Shown one piece after another: positions 25,101 through 35,275 of a DNA stretch of 64,000 nucleotides (position 1 is the stretch's first letter; the number at the start of each line of letters is the position of its first letter). The stretch is taken from NCBI GenBank assembly GCA_001510575.1, contig LNGK01000007.1, forward strand, positions 1 through 64,000, written 5' to 3'. Source of the DNA: Knoxdaviesia capensis (Eukaryota; Ascomycota; Sordariomycetes; Microascales; Gondwanamycetaceae). The notes beneath the pieces were generated by a model. The model did not search any database. It was not told where the DNA came from and saw only the letters and a list, made by a program, of their open reading frames with translations. Made by a program: the position numbers and the translations under genes.

Positions 25101-27378
25101 TAGCCTAGGCGGTAATAGTAGCTTCGCTATTATTAACGATATCGTTATTTCCTTCTAATTAACGACTATTAATAAACTATCTAAGGTTATTTCTATAGTA
25201 GCCGGTATTATTACTAACGGTACCTATCTTACTAACCTAACTATTAGCTAAAGCGGAGCTACGAAGCTTAGTTATACTAACGCTAATAATACGATAAAGC
25301 TTATACTCCTACGCGATTCCCCCGTTATTCTATATTTCTACCCTCCTTAGAGACGAGATAATATCGCTATTACCTATACTACCTCTACTACCGATTCTAG
25401 TCCGATAAATATTACCTCTTCCTACGATAATCCTACCTCTTTATATAATAAGAACCTCCCTTTACCTCTATCGATATATATTTATAGCATTTTACCCGTA
25501 GATCCCGATACTTATACCCTCTCCTATATTACCTCTAAATCGTTTCCCTTTATTACGTACCTTACTAAGTAATAGTATAATAGTACTCCTTTACCCCGAT
25601 AAACGTTTCCTAGAATAGTAAATACTAACCGAGTAACTATCGAATTTAACGAAGAGCTATTACCTAAATATAAGAAGTAACTATTACTTACGAAAGAGCG
25701 TATAAAGCGTAACGTTATTCGCGGTACCTATATTATTATAGAAAACTAATAGAAGAAGGTAAATACCGAAGCCTTAATAATTATATAAAAGGCCTTCGAT
25801 AATAATACCTTCGTCTTTATTCTATAGTATTTCGATACTAAACCGGACGTAAAGGCCCGTACTTAGTATAATATTAAGACCGCTAATACTAAACCTAGAT
25901 CTCTCCCCCTACGCTACTATAGCCCCTACTAACGTGAAATTATAAAGGAATTCACTAATAAACTATTCTTACTCGGTATTATTCGATACGCTATTAACTC
26001 CCTATAGTCCGTACCTATACTATTATTACCTAAGAAGCCCCTCCCTAGTAATAACCGGCTTAGATACCGTTTCGTAATTAACTACTATACGTTAAACGAA
26101 GTTACGTAAAAGGTAGCCTATTTACTACCGAACGTTAAGGATTCCCTATAATAGGCCGCTAGATACCGATTCTATACCTTTCTTAACTTAGAAGACGGCT
26201 TCTAGTAAATAGTTATAGACCCCGAGGTAATACTAAAGATAGCGTTTTCTACGCTATTTAGATAATATAAATAGCTTTATATACTATTTAGCTTTATAAA
26301 CGTACCTATAACCTTCTAGCGTTTTATAAACGAAGTCCTTAAGCTAATACGCGCCTTTACTATAAGCCTTTTAGACGATATTTATATTTAGGGTAAGATA
26401 ATAATAGAATTAGCTAAGAGAATAGTCGCTATTCTACGCTAATTAAGCCGCTATCGATTATTATTAAACCTTAAGAAGTACGAATAGTTCGTTAAAGAAG
26501 GTAAGTTCCTAGGAATAATTATCTTTATCTACGGTATTCGTCCCGATCCTAAGAAAGTAGCTACTATCCGCGAGAGACTAGCGCCTACTACTACTACTAA
26601 GATCCGTAGCTTTCTAAATACCGCTAGCTATTTACGCTACTTTATCCCTTACTTCGTATATAAAGCGCGTTTACTCTATAAGTATACCGGAGTAGATAAG
26701 CCTAAAGGCGTATAAGTATAGCTAGATAACGAGTTATTATAAGCCTAGCGCGATATTCGCGATATAATAGCCTCCCTCCTAGAGCTACGTAACTACGACT
26801 ATATACTCTTATTAGTACTTAAGACCGACGCTTCTAATTATACTATCGGTACTACGTTATTCTAACTATAGCGCGATTCTAATAATAAACGTAGCGTTTT
26901 ACACCTAGTTACGTACTTTAGCGCCGTTTTATTAAAGACCTAGTAGCGATATAGCGCCTAAGAGAGAGAAATACTTACCGTTATTATATTATTATAGTAT
27001 TAAAGGAGCTAGCTAGAAGCCGCCGAGATTACTATTATTACTAACTACGAAACCCTACGCCTTTTTACTACTAAGTAAGAATAGCTAGCTAGAATATTAC
27101 GATTTCTTAATATAATCGTATACTATAGTATACGTATTTACTACTAGTCCGGAAAGGCTAATGTTTTAGCTAATTAGTTATTACGGCCGCGTATAGATAT
27201 AGCGCTCGTAACGAATAAGGAGGAAGGGTGTGAAACGAACGATAATAACACGTTAACCGACGTCTTTCCTACTACTACTACTAATAACGAGACCCCCAGA
27301 CCACCGAACCAACGATTTAAGATACGTCTACCGGCGCGACCACCGCAAAACGACGCCGAACAGCCTCCGAATAACACT

Positions 27379-27556
27379 ACAAATGCCTCAAAGAGCTAGC
27401 AAAAGACCTATAAAAGGCAGACATCTGCCGCGCTTTCATAGGAAACATCTTGAGATAGAAAAAAATTCAAGCTTCCCTTTATATATATTTCTCCATACGT
27501 GCCTTATAATTATAACTCATTTGTTAGTCCTTTAGACTATATATCTAGGAATCATA
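27379..27556 (+). repeat. Truncated 3' LTR of Gypsy copy 3
   Basis: Matches the last 178 bp of the 284-bp LTR and ends GGAATCATA before the GGAT duplication. It is clearly less mutated than the 5' LTR: it keeps several CpA and TpG sites, for example GGCAGACATCTGCC. Confidence 0.85.
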
Positions 27557-29252
27557 GGATAAACTTAAAGACCTTAACGAATTAGCTAGCGACTAACTAC
27601 TAGGAAGCACTTTTATAGTAGTATCCGATTTAATCTACTTACGTAATACTAACGAACTATTAAAGCGTAACCTTTAGCGAGATTAGAAAGCTATAGGAAC
27701 CTAGATAGAAGCTATTAGGACTAAATTTCAGAAGGTTATTAAGATAAAGACTTTTAAGGTAATATAGGGAAAGCCTTTAAAGAAACCGATTACTATAAAG
27801 CTCGCCTTTCGATAGAAGACTAACGCGGAGGGTAACGAAACTAAGAAGAAAGTAAGATAGTACGCTCGAGGCTTTTAATAACGAGAAAGCGTTAACTTTT
27901 ACGAAACGTTCGTATCGACCGCGACCCTAGATACGTGGAGGATCCTATTAGCCCTCGTAGTTAAGACGAGAGCTACCCTACGGTAGATAGACGTAGTCTC
28001 TACCTACTTATAAGGAGAGCTTAAAGAAACGATCTATATTATCCCTAAGCCTATAATACGTAAGTACCTAGATAAATATCCTAAGGAGGCCCTAAAGGTC
28101 GGATAGAAGTTAGGAAGCGCTTAGTAGTATTTTATTCTATTAAAACTACTATATAGACTAAAGTAGTTAGGAAGATAGTAGTAGATTCGCCTCTAAGAGG
28201 TACTCGTAATAATCGGATTTAAGCTTTTATAGGTTAACGACGTAACCTACTATAACCCCTAGACCCGAGTAGTTATCTCTTCTTATATTAACGACCTACT
28301 AATCCTTTCCCTTAATAAATTTATAGCCGATTAATTTAAGAAAGACCTAGTAAGTATCCTAATCTCTAAGTACTAAGGAGAGCCCGAATAGCTCTTAGGA
28401 ATAGCTATTAAGATCGAGAACGATAGTATTTTAATTAACTAAGATACCTATATTAGAGATATACTAGAGGAGTTCTAGCTTTTAAATTACCGAACCGTAA
28501 CTACGCTAATAGAGCTAGTTACTTTTTTACCCCCTAAGTATAAAGATATATAACCTACTAATTAAGGCTTATACTATCGAATAATAGGAAAGCTCTTATA
28601 CCTTATAGGAAAGACCTAACTTAACGTAGCCTACGTTATATATTAGTATACGCGTTTCTCTTACGACTTACGAATTATATACGCTAAAGGCCTAAAGCGT
28701 ATATTATAGTACCTTACTAGATACGCTTAGAAGGGGATTACCTACCGACGGAGTCCTACGGCGTAAGAGTAGATACTAAACGCCTAGGCCGATACCTCGT
28801 ATAGTAATACTAAAGACGCCGAATTTAAATTAACTATTAGCTACGTTATTATACTTAATAATAACCCTATTAGCTAGTATAGTAAACGGTAGAGGCGGAC
28901 TACCGATTCTTCCGCTAAAGCCGAGATCTACGCGCTACGAGAGACTATATACTACTTAGTATAGCTTTAATATTTACTAACCGAGCTTAACTTTTATATT
29001 AGGAATATCGTCCTCTAGGAGGATAATACCGCTACTATTACCGCCGTTATAAAACCTACTTACTATCTAAACCTAAAACACGTTAATACGCCTCTTTACT
29101 CTACTATCGACCGAGTATAGGAACTTAATATTAGAGTATAATACGTACCTATAGCTAAATAATTAGCGGACGTACTAACTAAGCTATTAGGAAGAGTGTT
29201 ATTTAAGAGGCACGCGGGACTACTAGTATATAACGTTCTAACTAAGAAGGGG

Positions 29253-29595
29253 TATTAAATATTAGAATAATTTATATTATATTATCCTTTATATAGCTAG
29301 AAGTTTATAATAAAGAATAAGGCTATAATAAATAGCCTAGGGAATAATAATAGATATAATATAGATTTACGAAGAGCCTAGTATAGGATAGGAAGCCTTA
29401 GAAGGTATTAGGGATCTAGACGAGGGGAAGCCTAGATCCCATAAGGGATAAGAAGGAAGCTTTCCCCCCATCCATTCTAGCATAGTATTTCATAGCCATT
29501 AACTACTCATCTTATTTTTTACCCCCTACCTTTGTAAATAGTATTAACTATAAAGTTACGCTTCTAATTCTGACCGCATTTCCTGCATTCTAATA
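29253..29595 (+). repeat. 3' LTR of Copia-1 B
   Basis: A 343-bp LTR after the polypurine tract AAGAAGGGG (29244-29252), followed by the ACTAG duplication. Confidence 0.9.
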
Positions 29596-30568
29596 ACTAG
29601 GTTTAATATTTCTATAATACGACCGGTATCTATCCCGATATCCGGTATTAACCTAGCTACTTTAAATAGAGAAAGGCTTTCTATTACTAATATAGAAAAG
29701 TATCGCTTAATAATCGGTTAACTTATTTATATAACGACGATAATTAGACCTGACTTAGCGTTCTCTATTTACTACTACGTAGTATTTACTAATTCCGTAA
29801 CTACTCCTTTATTTATATTACTAAGACGGATTATTAGATACTTATTAATAACGACTAATTTATCCTTAAGATATTAGAAACCTTCTAAGCTAGACTATTC
29901 GCTTATATTAATAGTTAGTTTTTTAAATACTAGCTATAATACGATACCGAATAGTAGATCTATTATAGGATAGGTCTTATTAATCTAAGGTAGTCCGGTT
30001 ACTTAAGTAAATAGAAAGTAAGTAGTTATTACTTAATCGACTATCGAGGCTAAATATATAATAGTAAATATAGCTACTAAAGAAGCTTTATAGCTATATA
30101 ATTTCCTTTATAAAATTAGCCGAAGCTATAATATCCGCCTACGCGTTAATAATACTAGTACTCTTAAGCTTATTAATAATTTAAGATTCTATAATAAGAA
30201 TAAGTATATATATTTAAAATTTTATTTAATTCGGGAATCCGTTCGTTCTAAGTTTTTATTTATTAAATACGTTTTAAATACGGAATAAATAGCTAATATC
30301 TTAACTAAGCCGCTTAGTTTTTAGCTTTATAACCGATTTCGAAGTACTCTAATAACTTAAAATATATTTTTTTTCCTTCTTATTCTTATTTATTCTAAAG
30401 GTTTTTAGGTTTTTATATATTTTCTTTTCCTTACGCTTCCTATATAAAGTTTTCTTTTTTAATAAGATTTTCTTCCTCTACTAAAGTTTTTTTTTTCCTA
30501 ATAATAGTATTCCTATATTATTTATTCCGAGGGGCGCATATTAAGAACGCATTTACGTCCGAGGGGCG

Positions 30569-30758
30569 TATAAACTAGAAGGACGGAAATACGTAGATCA
30601 CGTGAAGCCTAGTCCTAGCTAGCCTATAAATACTAGACTTCTATCTATTTCTAGTCTAGCTTATTTTCTTCCTCCTACATCTAACTTTTTATATAGATAA
30701 TTAATTCTTAAGTTCATTTCTATTAACTTATCCATTTTTCCTCACTAGTCAAGCAACA
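30569..30758 (+). repeat. 3' LTR of the Copia-2 remnant; right edge of the RIP block
   Basis: Matches the 197-bp LTRs at 43633-43829 and 49088-49284 and ends ...AGCAACA. RIP-type mutation stops here: the next 300 bp has ordinary composition with abundant CpA and TpG. Confidence 0.85.
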
Positions 30759-31064
30759 ATTCTGCCTCTTCTATGTTTAGGGTTCAATTGAAGCTTCTGT
30801 TTTCCCGACAAAAGACCGTGTTTCGCCTAATTACTAACTTTGCCACGTTTAACCCTAGGCTGCTTATCAGCTTATCTTCACCCCTCAGGCCTGGCGGGGT
30901 CTAACTTTTTTTTTTTTTTTTTCCTCTAATGGCTGGCAAGTCGTAACCTCTCGATCTTATATGTGAAACGTCGACTGGTTCTCCTTACGTGTATATAAGA
31001 AATACTCGTCTGGTATTTTTTTTTAATACACTTCATCATACATTTTCGTTTCAAACCTAGTATA
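30759..31064 (+). promoter_or_regulatory. Promoter/5' UTR of the GMP synthase gene
   Basis: About 300 bp between the transposon edge and the ATG. It contains a TATA-like GTATATAAGA (30991-31000), a T-tract (about 30907-30921), and pyrimidine-rich leader sequence. There is no room for a longer promoter without running into the RIPed LTR. Confidence 0.5.
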
Positions 31065-33726
31065 ATGGCTGCCAATATTGAGCAGGCTGAGGCACCTCAC
31101 CAGACCTTTGACGTGAGTTCTTTTCTCCTGCTATTTAAGGCCGGAAGACGCTCGAAGCAAGTGTTATAGAAGCCGGGAAACAGTCACCTCATAATAACTG
31201 AAATTCGATATGCTTTGCATTTATAGACGATCCTGGTGCTGGATAATGGCTCGCAGTACTCTCATCTCATTACACGGCGACTCCGCGAGCTAAATGTCTA
31301 CTCGGAGATGTTACCGTGCACGACATTGCTGAAGGATTTGTCGTTCAAGCCGAAGGGCGTTATCCTGTCGGGTGGTCAGTATATCTATTCCTCTGAAAGA
31401 TTGTCTTTTGGGCTCACCATCGTGGCTTAGACCTGTCTAACATATTAGTATTACCTTGCTTTTAGGCCCGTACAGCGTTTATGAAGCTGATGCGCCGCGT
31501 AAGTGCACCGTCGCGGAAAGACGTTTCATTTGAGATCTCCGACCTGCCCTTTAGACATGGCACCTTGCAATGCCCAAAACTCTCGATCTATCTCCGCTAT
31601 ATCCTCGAACAGTGTCCTAACGTGGTCGTGCTATTAATCTAGATACTGATCCCGCCTTCTTCGATCTCGGCGTGCCTATCCTGGGTGTTTGCTATGGTCT
31701 GCAGGAGATTGCCTGGAGACTGAGCAAGGAGAATGTGATTGCCGGAACTGAGGTGAACCACCCATCCTCGATGGTTAATCAAGACCACGTTTGATGGTTG
31801 CAATTGCAATACTCAGCTAATACGTTCCTTGTTCGACTAGCGCGAATATGGCCACGCTGATGTTGTCGCCCAGCGTCACAACAGCCACGTTGACCGGCTG
31901 TTCCACGGGCTAGAGGATGCCATGCCGGGTATGTTGTAGACTTGACGCATCGTGTCTTGTGCATATGCAATGTCGAATCGGTGACATAGAACTAATAAGA
32001 GCATAAATATAGTGTGGATGTCCCACGGTGACAAGCTGAGCCAGTTGCCCGAAGGCTTTTGCACAATCGCCACCACACGCAACTCTCCCTACGCCGGCAT
32101 TGCCCACACTGAGATGCCCGTCTTTGGCATCCAATTCCACCCCGAGGTCACTCATACTTCTCGTGGCAAGGAGCTGCTGCGGAACTTTGCCGTGGATATC
32201 TGCGACGGTATGTTGATTAGACTGACTCCACTTCTTTGATATCGTGCTTGATCGCGTGCTCATGCAGTATCTGCTCCAGCCAAACAAAACTGGTCCATGT
32301 CCAGCTTCTGTACCCAGGAAATCTCTCGTATTCGGCACCTGGTTGGCCCGACTGCGCAGGTTATCGGTGCCGTCTCGGTATGTGCGCCCGTGCAGTCCCA
32401 CTCGCTCAGCAGTGCTGGCAGCTAATGGGTTTGACTTAGGGCGGTGTTGATTCGACTGTCGGCGCCAAGCTGATGAAGGAGGCAATTGGCTCGAGATTCC
32501 ATGCTGTGGTATGTTCCTATGTTGCGGTAACTCTGTTCGGGACACGTTGCTGATCGCCCAAACTCATAGCTTGTCGACAATGGCGTGATGCGCCTGAACG
32601 AGTGCAAGCAGGTCAAGGAGACGCTTTCGGAGCACTTGGGCATCTCGCTCACTGTTGTCGATGCGTCTGAGCGGTTCCTCACTGCGCTAGAGGGTGTTAT
32701 TGACCCTGAGCGCAAGCGCAAGATCATTGGCAATCTGTTCATTGACATCTTTGAAGAGGAGGCGCTGCGTATTGAGAAGGAAGCGGAGAACACTGCCAAT
32801 GCTGGCAAGGTTGAATGGGTAGGCGCCCCTTTGATGCGCCGATCTTGTCTGTGGTTCCTTTTCTGACTGACATCTCATTTGTTCTCTGGCAGTTCCTCCA
32901 AGGCACGCTGTACCCAGATGTTATCGAGAGCATCTCGTTCAAGGGTCCTTCTGCGACGATCAAGGTACGTCCAGGCCTGCCTTATCCGCTATACTTCCCC
33001 CCCTGATATACTAACCCTCAAGCTAGACCCACCACAATGTTGGCGGCCTGCCTCAACGTATGATTGATGGCCAGGGCCTGAAGCTTTTGGAGCCCCTTCG
33101 CGAGCTGTTCAAGGATGAAGTTCGCGACTTGGGCCGACAGCTCGGCATCCACGAAGATCTCGTGATGAGGTATGAATGCAACCAGCGCCTTTGCCATTCT
33201 AAGCTAACAGTCGAAAATAGACACCCCTTCCCCGGTCCCGGAATTGCCATCCGCATCATTGGAGAAGTTACCCGGGAACGCGTGGAAATTGCTCGCCAGG
33301 CTGACCATGTATGTATTGACCCGAATATAAATCTACCCAAGCGCCAGTGCTAACTTTCATCCAGATCTTCATCAGCATGATCCGCGAGGCCGGTCTTTAC
33401 AATGAGATCAGCCAAGCATATGCCGGCCTGGACTCGAACAAGGCCGTTGGCGTTATGGTAAGTTGGGTGCTGTCTTTGACACCTACTATACTCCAAACTC
33501 GCAGTCATTAACCTCCTCATTTACGCAGGGCGATAAACGCCAAGTCGGATACATCATTATCCTGCGCGCTGTCACCACCACCGACTTCATGACTGCCGAG
33601 GCGTTCCGTTTTAGCATGGACTTCCTGATGGAAGCGTCTCGTAGAATCGTCAACGAGGTTAATGGAGTAAGCCTGGTCACCTACAATATCACCAGCAAGC
33701 CTCCGGCTACTGTTGAACTCCAGTAG
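31065..33726 (+). CDS. gua1: GMP synthase (glutamine-hydrolysing), 14 exons
   Basis: Converts XMP to GMP using ATP and glutamine in cytosolic purine synthesis. I splice 14 exons: 31065-31112, 31227-31374, 31466-31498, 31643-31752, 31841-31928, 32013-32207, 32268-32377, 32440-32508, 32570-32818, 32893-32964, 33027-33169, 33221-33308, 33365-33457 and 33529-33726. They give 547 aa in frame. The N-terminal class I glutamine amidotransferase has Cys93 in GVCYG and His185/Glu187 in FHPE. The ATP-pyrophosphatase loop SGGVDST starts at Ser244 and is split by an intron. The C-terminal dimerisation domain has HPFPGPG and ends SKPPATVELQ. All introns are GT-AG, 51-144 bp. Thirteen introns is unusually many for a gene I would expect to be intron-poor in this group. 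No lesion is visible despite the adjacent RIP block, so it looks functional. Confidence 0.93.
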
Positions 33727-33948
33727 ATTGGTGGCAGTCTGGAGGGTTTTCATTTCTTGGGCGGGATCATAAATTTTTTGACTTAAAATTATAGGGTTGT
33801 TCTCTGGTCAGAGGCAGATCTACGAGAGAATTATATCACGTACCGCGGTTTTCTGGGCGATTTATCACGGAGTTAGACATCGATGCACAATGCAGATATG
33901 ATTCATTATCTATGCATAAGTTCTGCCGGATTTTTCTGCCGGACTTTT

Positions 33949-34806
33949 CTACACCGGATACTTCACGGTTTCTGCCCACGAATTCTCGGTTTTGATGGAA
34001 ACCCATTTCTTGAATTCGTCCGAGTCAAAATCGGTCCACTCGAGGCCGGATTCCCATTTATCACGTGTGCGCCGCTCCCACAAGTGTTTGGAATCAACAA
34101 GGACTTTGGGGTTGGAACGGTAGATGTGGCCGAAGCGCGGGGCCCAGAACTGAACGGAGATCTCGAACGGCACGGTGGGGTCGGTGCGCAGGAGGACAGC
34201 GCAGGCGACGAAGGAAGGGACGCCGGTCTTTAGGTTGGTGTCACTCTCGATGGTCCACTTTATCGCCAGTTCACCCATCGTCACCGACGTCAGCGCCGCG
34301 GCACGCTCTTTGCGGACGGTCGTGCTGCGTGATGCCGACACACTGCCTAGAGAGAATCCTTGCACGGCTGGCTCGACCGACACGCCAACGTTGTACGTAG
34401 TCGGCTGGGACGAGGACGGCCCACGCGCCTCAAGCGGGTAGCGGGCTTGGATGGCCAGGCCGGCATCGTCATTGTTGGCGGGTTTGTGCCAGGCGGTGGG
34501 GGGAGCATCCACCGCATCGACGTCAAGCCTGATGGTCACATAGTCTAGTGCATTCACGCCGAATTCGAAGCCGAGCACGACTACGGTAGCCGGCACGCGT
34601 TTTGAGGGGTCTCGCGCATCGAGGAATGTGCCGCGGCGAACATCAAGGACCGAGGTTGCAACGGAGCACTTCGAGACCGGCGCCACGCCGACTAGCGAGT
34701 TTTGCCCGACGCTGAGCAGGGTTATCTGCGTGGAACGGAGGTCGCTAATTATAGTAGCTAGCTTGGGTGTGCTGTTGGGCTCTTGTGTCGTGGTTTCTGG
34801 GTCCAT
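33949..34806 (-). CDS. Uncharacterised 285-aa beta-rich protein, divergent partner of the CHAT gene
   Basis: A single uninterrupted exon. I do not recognise the family. There is no signal peptide or transmembrane segment. After a polar N-terminus (about 15 residues) the protein alternates hydrophobic and polar residues over long stretches (about 25-120 and 155-225), suggesting beta-strands. The middle has a Ser/Gly-rich part (about 140-165), and the last 55 residues are Trp- and charge-rich with four Trp. It is transcribed away from the CHAT protease gene across a 469-bp shared promoter. In bacteria and fungi CHAT-type proteases often sit beside the effector they cleave, so a cleavable effector is one possible role, but this is inference from position only. 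Its 3' end faces the GMP synthase stop codon 222 bp away. Confidence 0.75.
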   Translation of the reverse strand: MDPETTTQEPNSTPKLATIISDLRSTQITLLSVGQNSLVGVAPVSKCSVATSVLDVRRGTFLDARDPSKRVPATVVVLGFEFGVNALDYVTIRLDVDAVDAPPTAWHKPANNDDAGLAIQARYPLEARGPSSSQPTTYNVGVSVEPAVQGFSLGSVSASRSTTVRKERAAALTSVTMGELAIKWTIESDTNLKTGVPSFVACAVLLRTDPTVPFEISVQFWAPRFGHIYRSNPKVLVDSKHLWERRTRDKWESGLEWTDFDSDEFKKWVSIKTENSWAETVKYPV

Positions 34807-35275
34807 TTCTTTTGGTAGGGATTGGTGTATATGAGAATTTGAGTGTTTTAAAAGTTAAGTGAAGTGATGTGTTTTGTATACGATAACTGGGCGAAAGAAA
34901 ATCCTGCACAGTGGTAGAACTTTCGTTATGCTTATATACAGTATATGCTGTTTGTATGTGCTCGTCTAACCTTTGGGTGCGGCTGAGTCGGACCCCTCCT
35001 TTGTTGTGGGAACCACTATATAGTCTACTACCGCATTTATTTCCCTTATCCCATCCAGTTTGAGTCGAGTATTGTCCTACATTTCCTAGTTAGGACTGGT
35101 GCCCAAGCCACCTGAGGCCTCAGCTCACCTTGCTTGACGTATATCTATGTCAACATGGAGTTGACATTCCCAGGCTTTCTCTTGCGTCCCTATTCACACA
35201 CAATCTCACTCCGTCTCACTCTCCTGTCTGCTTCGTTTGCATATCACTGTACATGCCGTTTATTTCACTAAAGCC
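34807..35275. promoter_or_regulatory. Bidirectional promoter between the 285-aa gene and the CHAT gene
   Basis: A 469-bp intergenic region with TATA-like AACCACTATATAG (about 35010) and CT-rich leader sequence before the CHAT start. No clear inverted repeat or known operator is seen. Confidence 0.45.

Larger units (their letters stand above)
21457..27556 (+). mobile_element. Gypsy copy 3, plus strand, nested in Copia-1 B, integrase deleted
   Basis: 5' LTR (21457-21740), leader (to about 22560), gag with zinc knuckle (about 24420, Cys codons now Tyr), aspartic protease (about 24985), reverse transcriptase (about 25980-26500, with an LLDDIYI active-site block and a KFLGIII block) and RNase H (to about 27200). 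The integrase is missing: at 27379 the internal sequence jumps into the last 178 bp of the LTR. GGAT flanks both ends (21453-21456 and 27557-27560), a 4-bp target duplication, so the deletion happened after insertion or the element was inserted already deleted. Confidence 0.9.
17909..29595 (+). mobile_element. Copia-1 copy B, RIP-degraded, containing a nested Gypsy
   Basis: Two LTRs of equal length (343 bp) bracket the element. ACTAG occurs immediately outside both ends (17904-17908 and 29596-29600), a 5-bp target duplication. The internal region matches Copia-1 A: gag, protease and integrase at 18252-21456, reverse transcriptase and RNase H at 27561-29250. A Gypsy element interrupts it at 21457-27556. 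All coding frames are broken by TAG/TAA from RIP. Confidence 0.93.
17733..30758 (+). mobile_element. Copia-2 remnant, split by Copia-1 B, heavily RIPed
   Basis: 17737-17908 and 29596-30758 are the two halves of one Copia-2 fragment. Together they match 47940-49284 of the complete Copia-2 copy: the end of reverse transcriptase, RNase H and the 3' LTR. The join falls at the ACTAG target duplication of Copia-1 B. The 5' part of this copy is missing, cut at the LTR ending 17732. The translated RNase H region (29690-30350) has the same order of blocks as 48190-48850, with stops at Gln/Trp codons. Confidence 0.85.

Noticed and set aside
31497..31642. Apparent frame breaks and stops in GMP synthase suggesting a pseudogene.
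   Set aside because: They fall in GT-AG introns; spliced exons give a complete 547-aa enzyme with all catalytic residues.
35237..35275. Extended N-terminus of the CHAT protein beginning at TTG.
   Set aside because: A TTG start is unlikely in a fungal nuclear gene; the first in-frame ATG is 35276.
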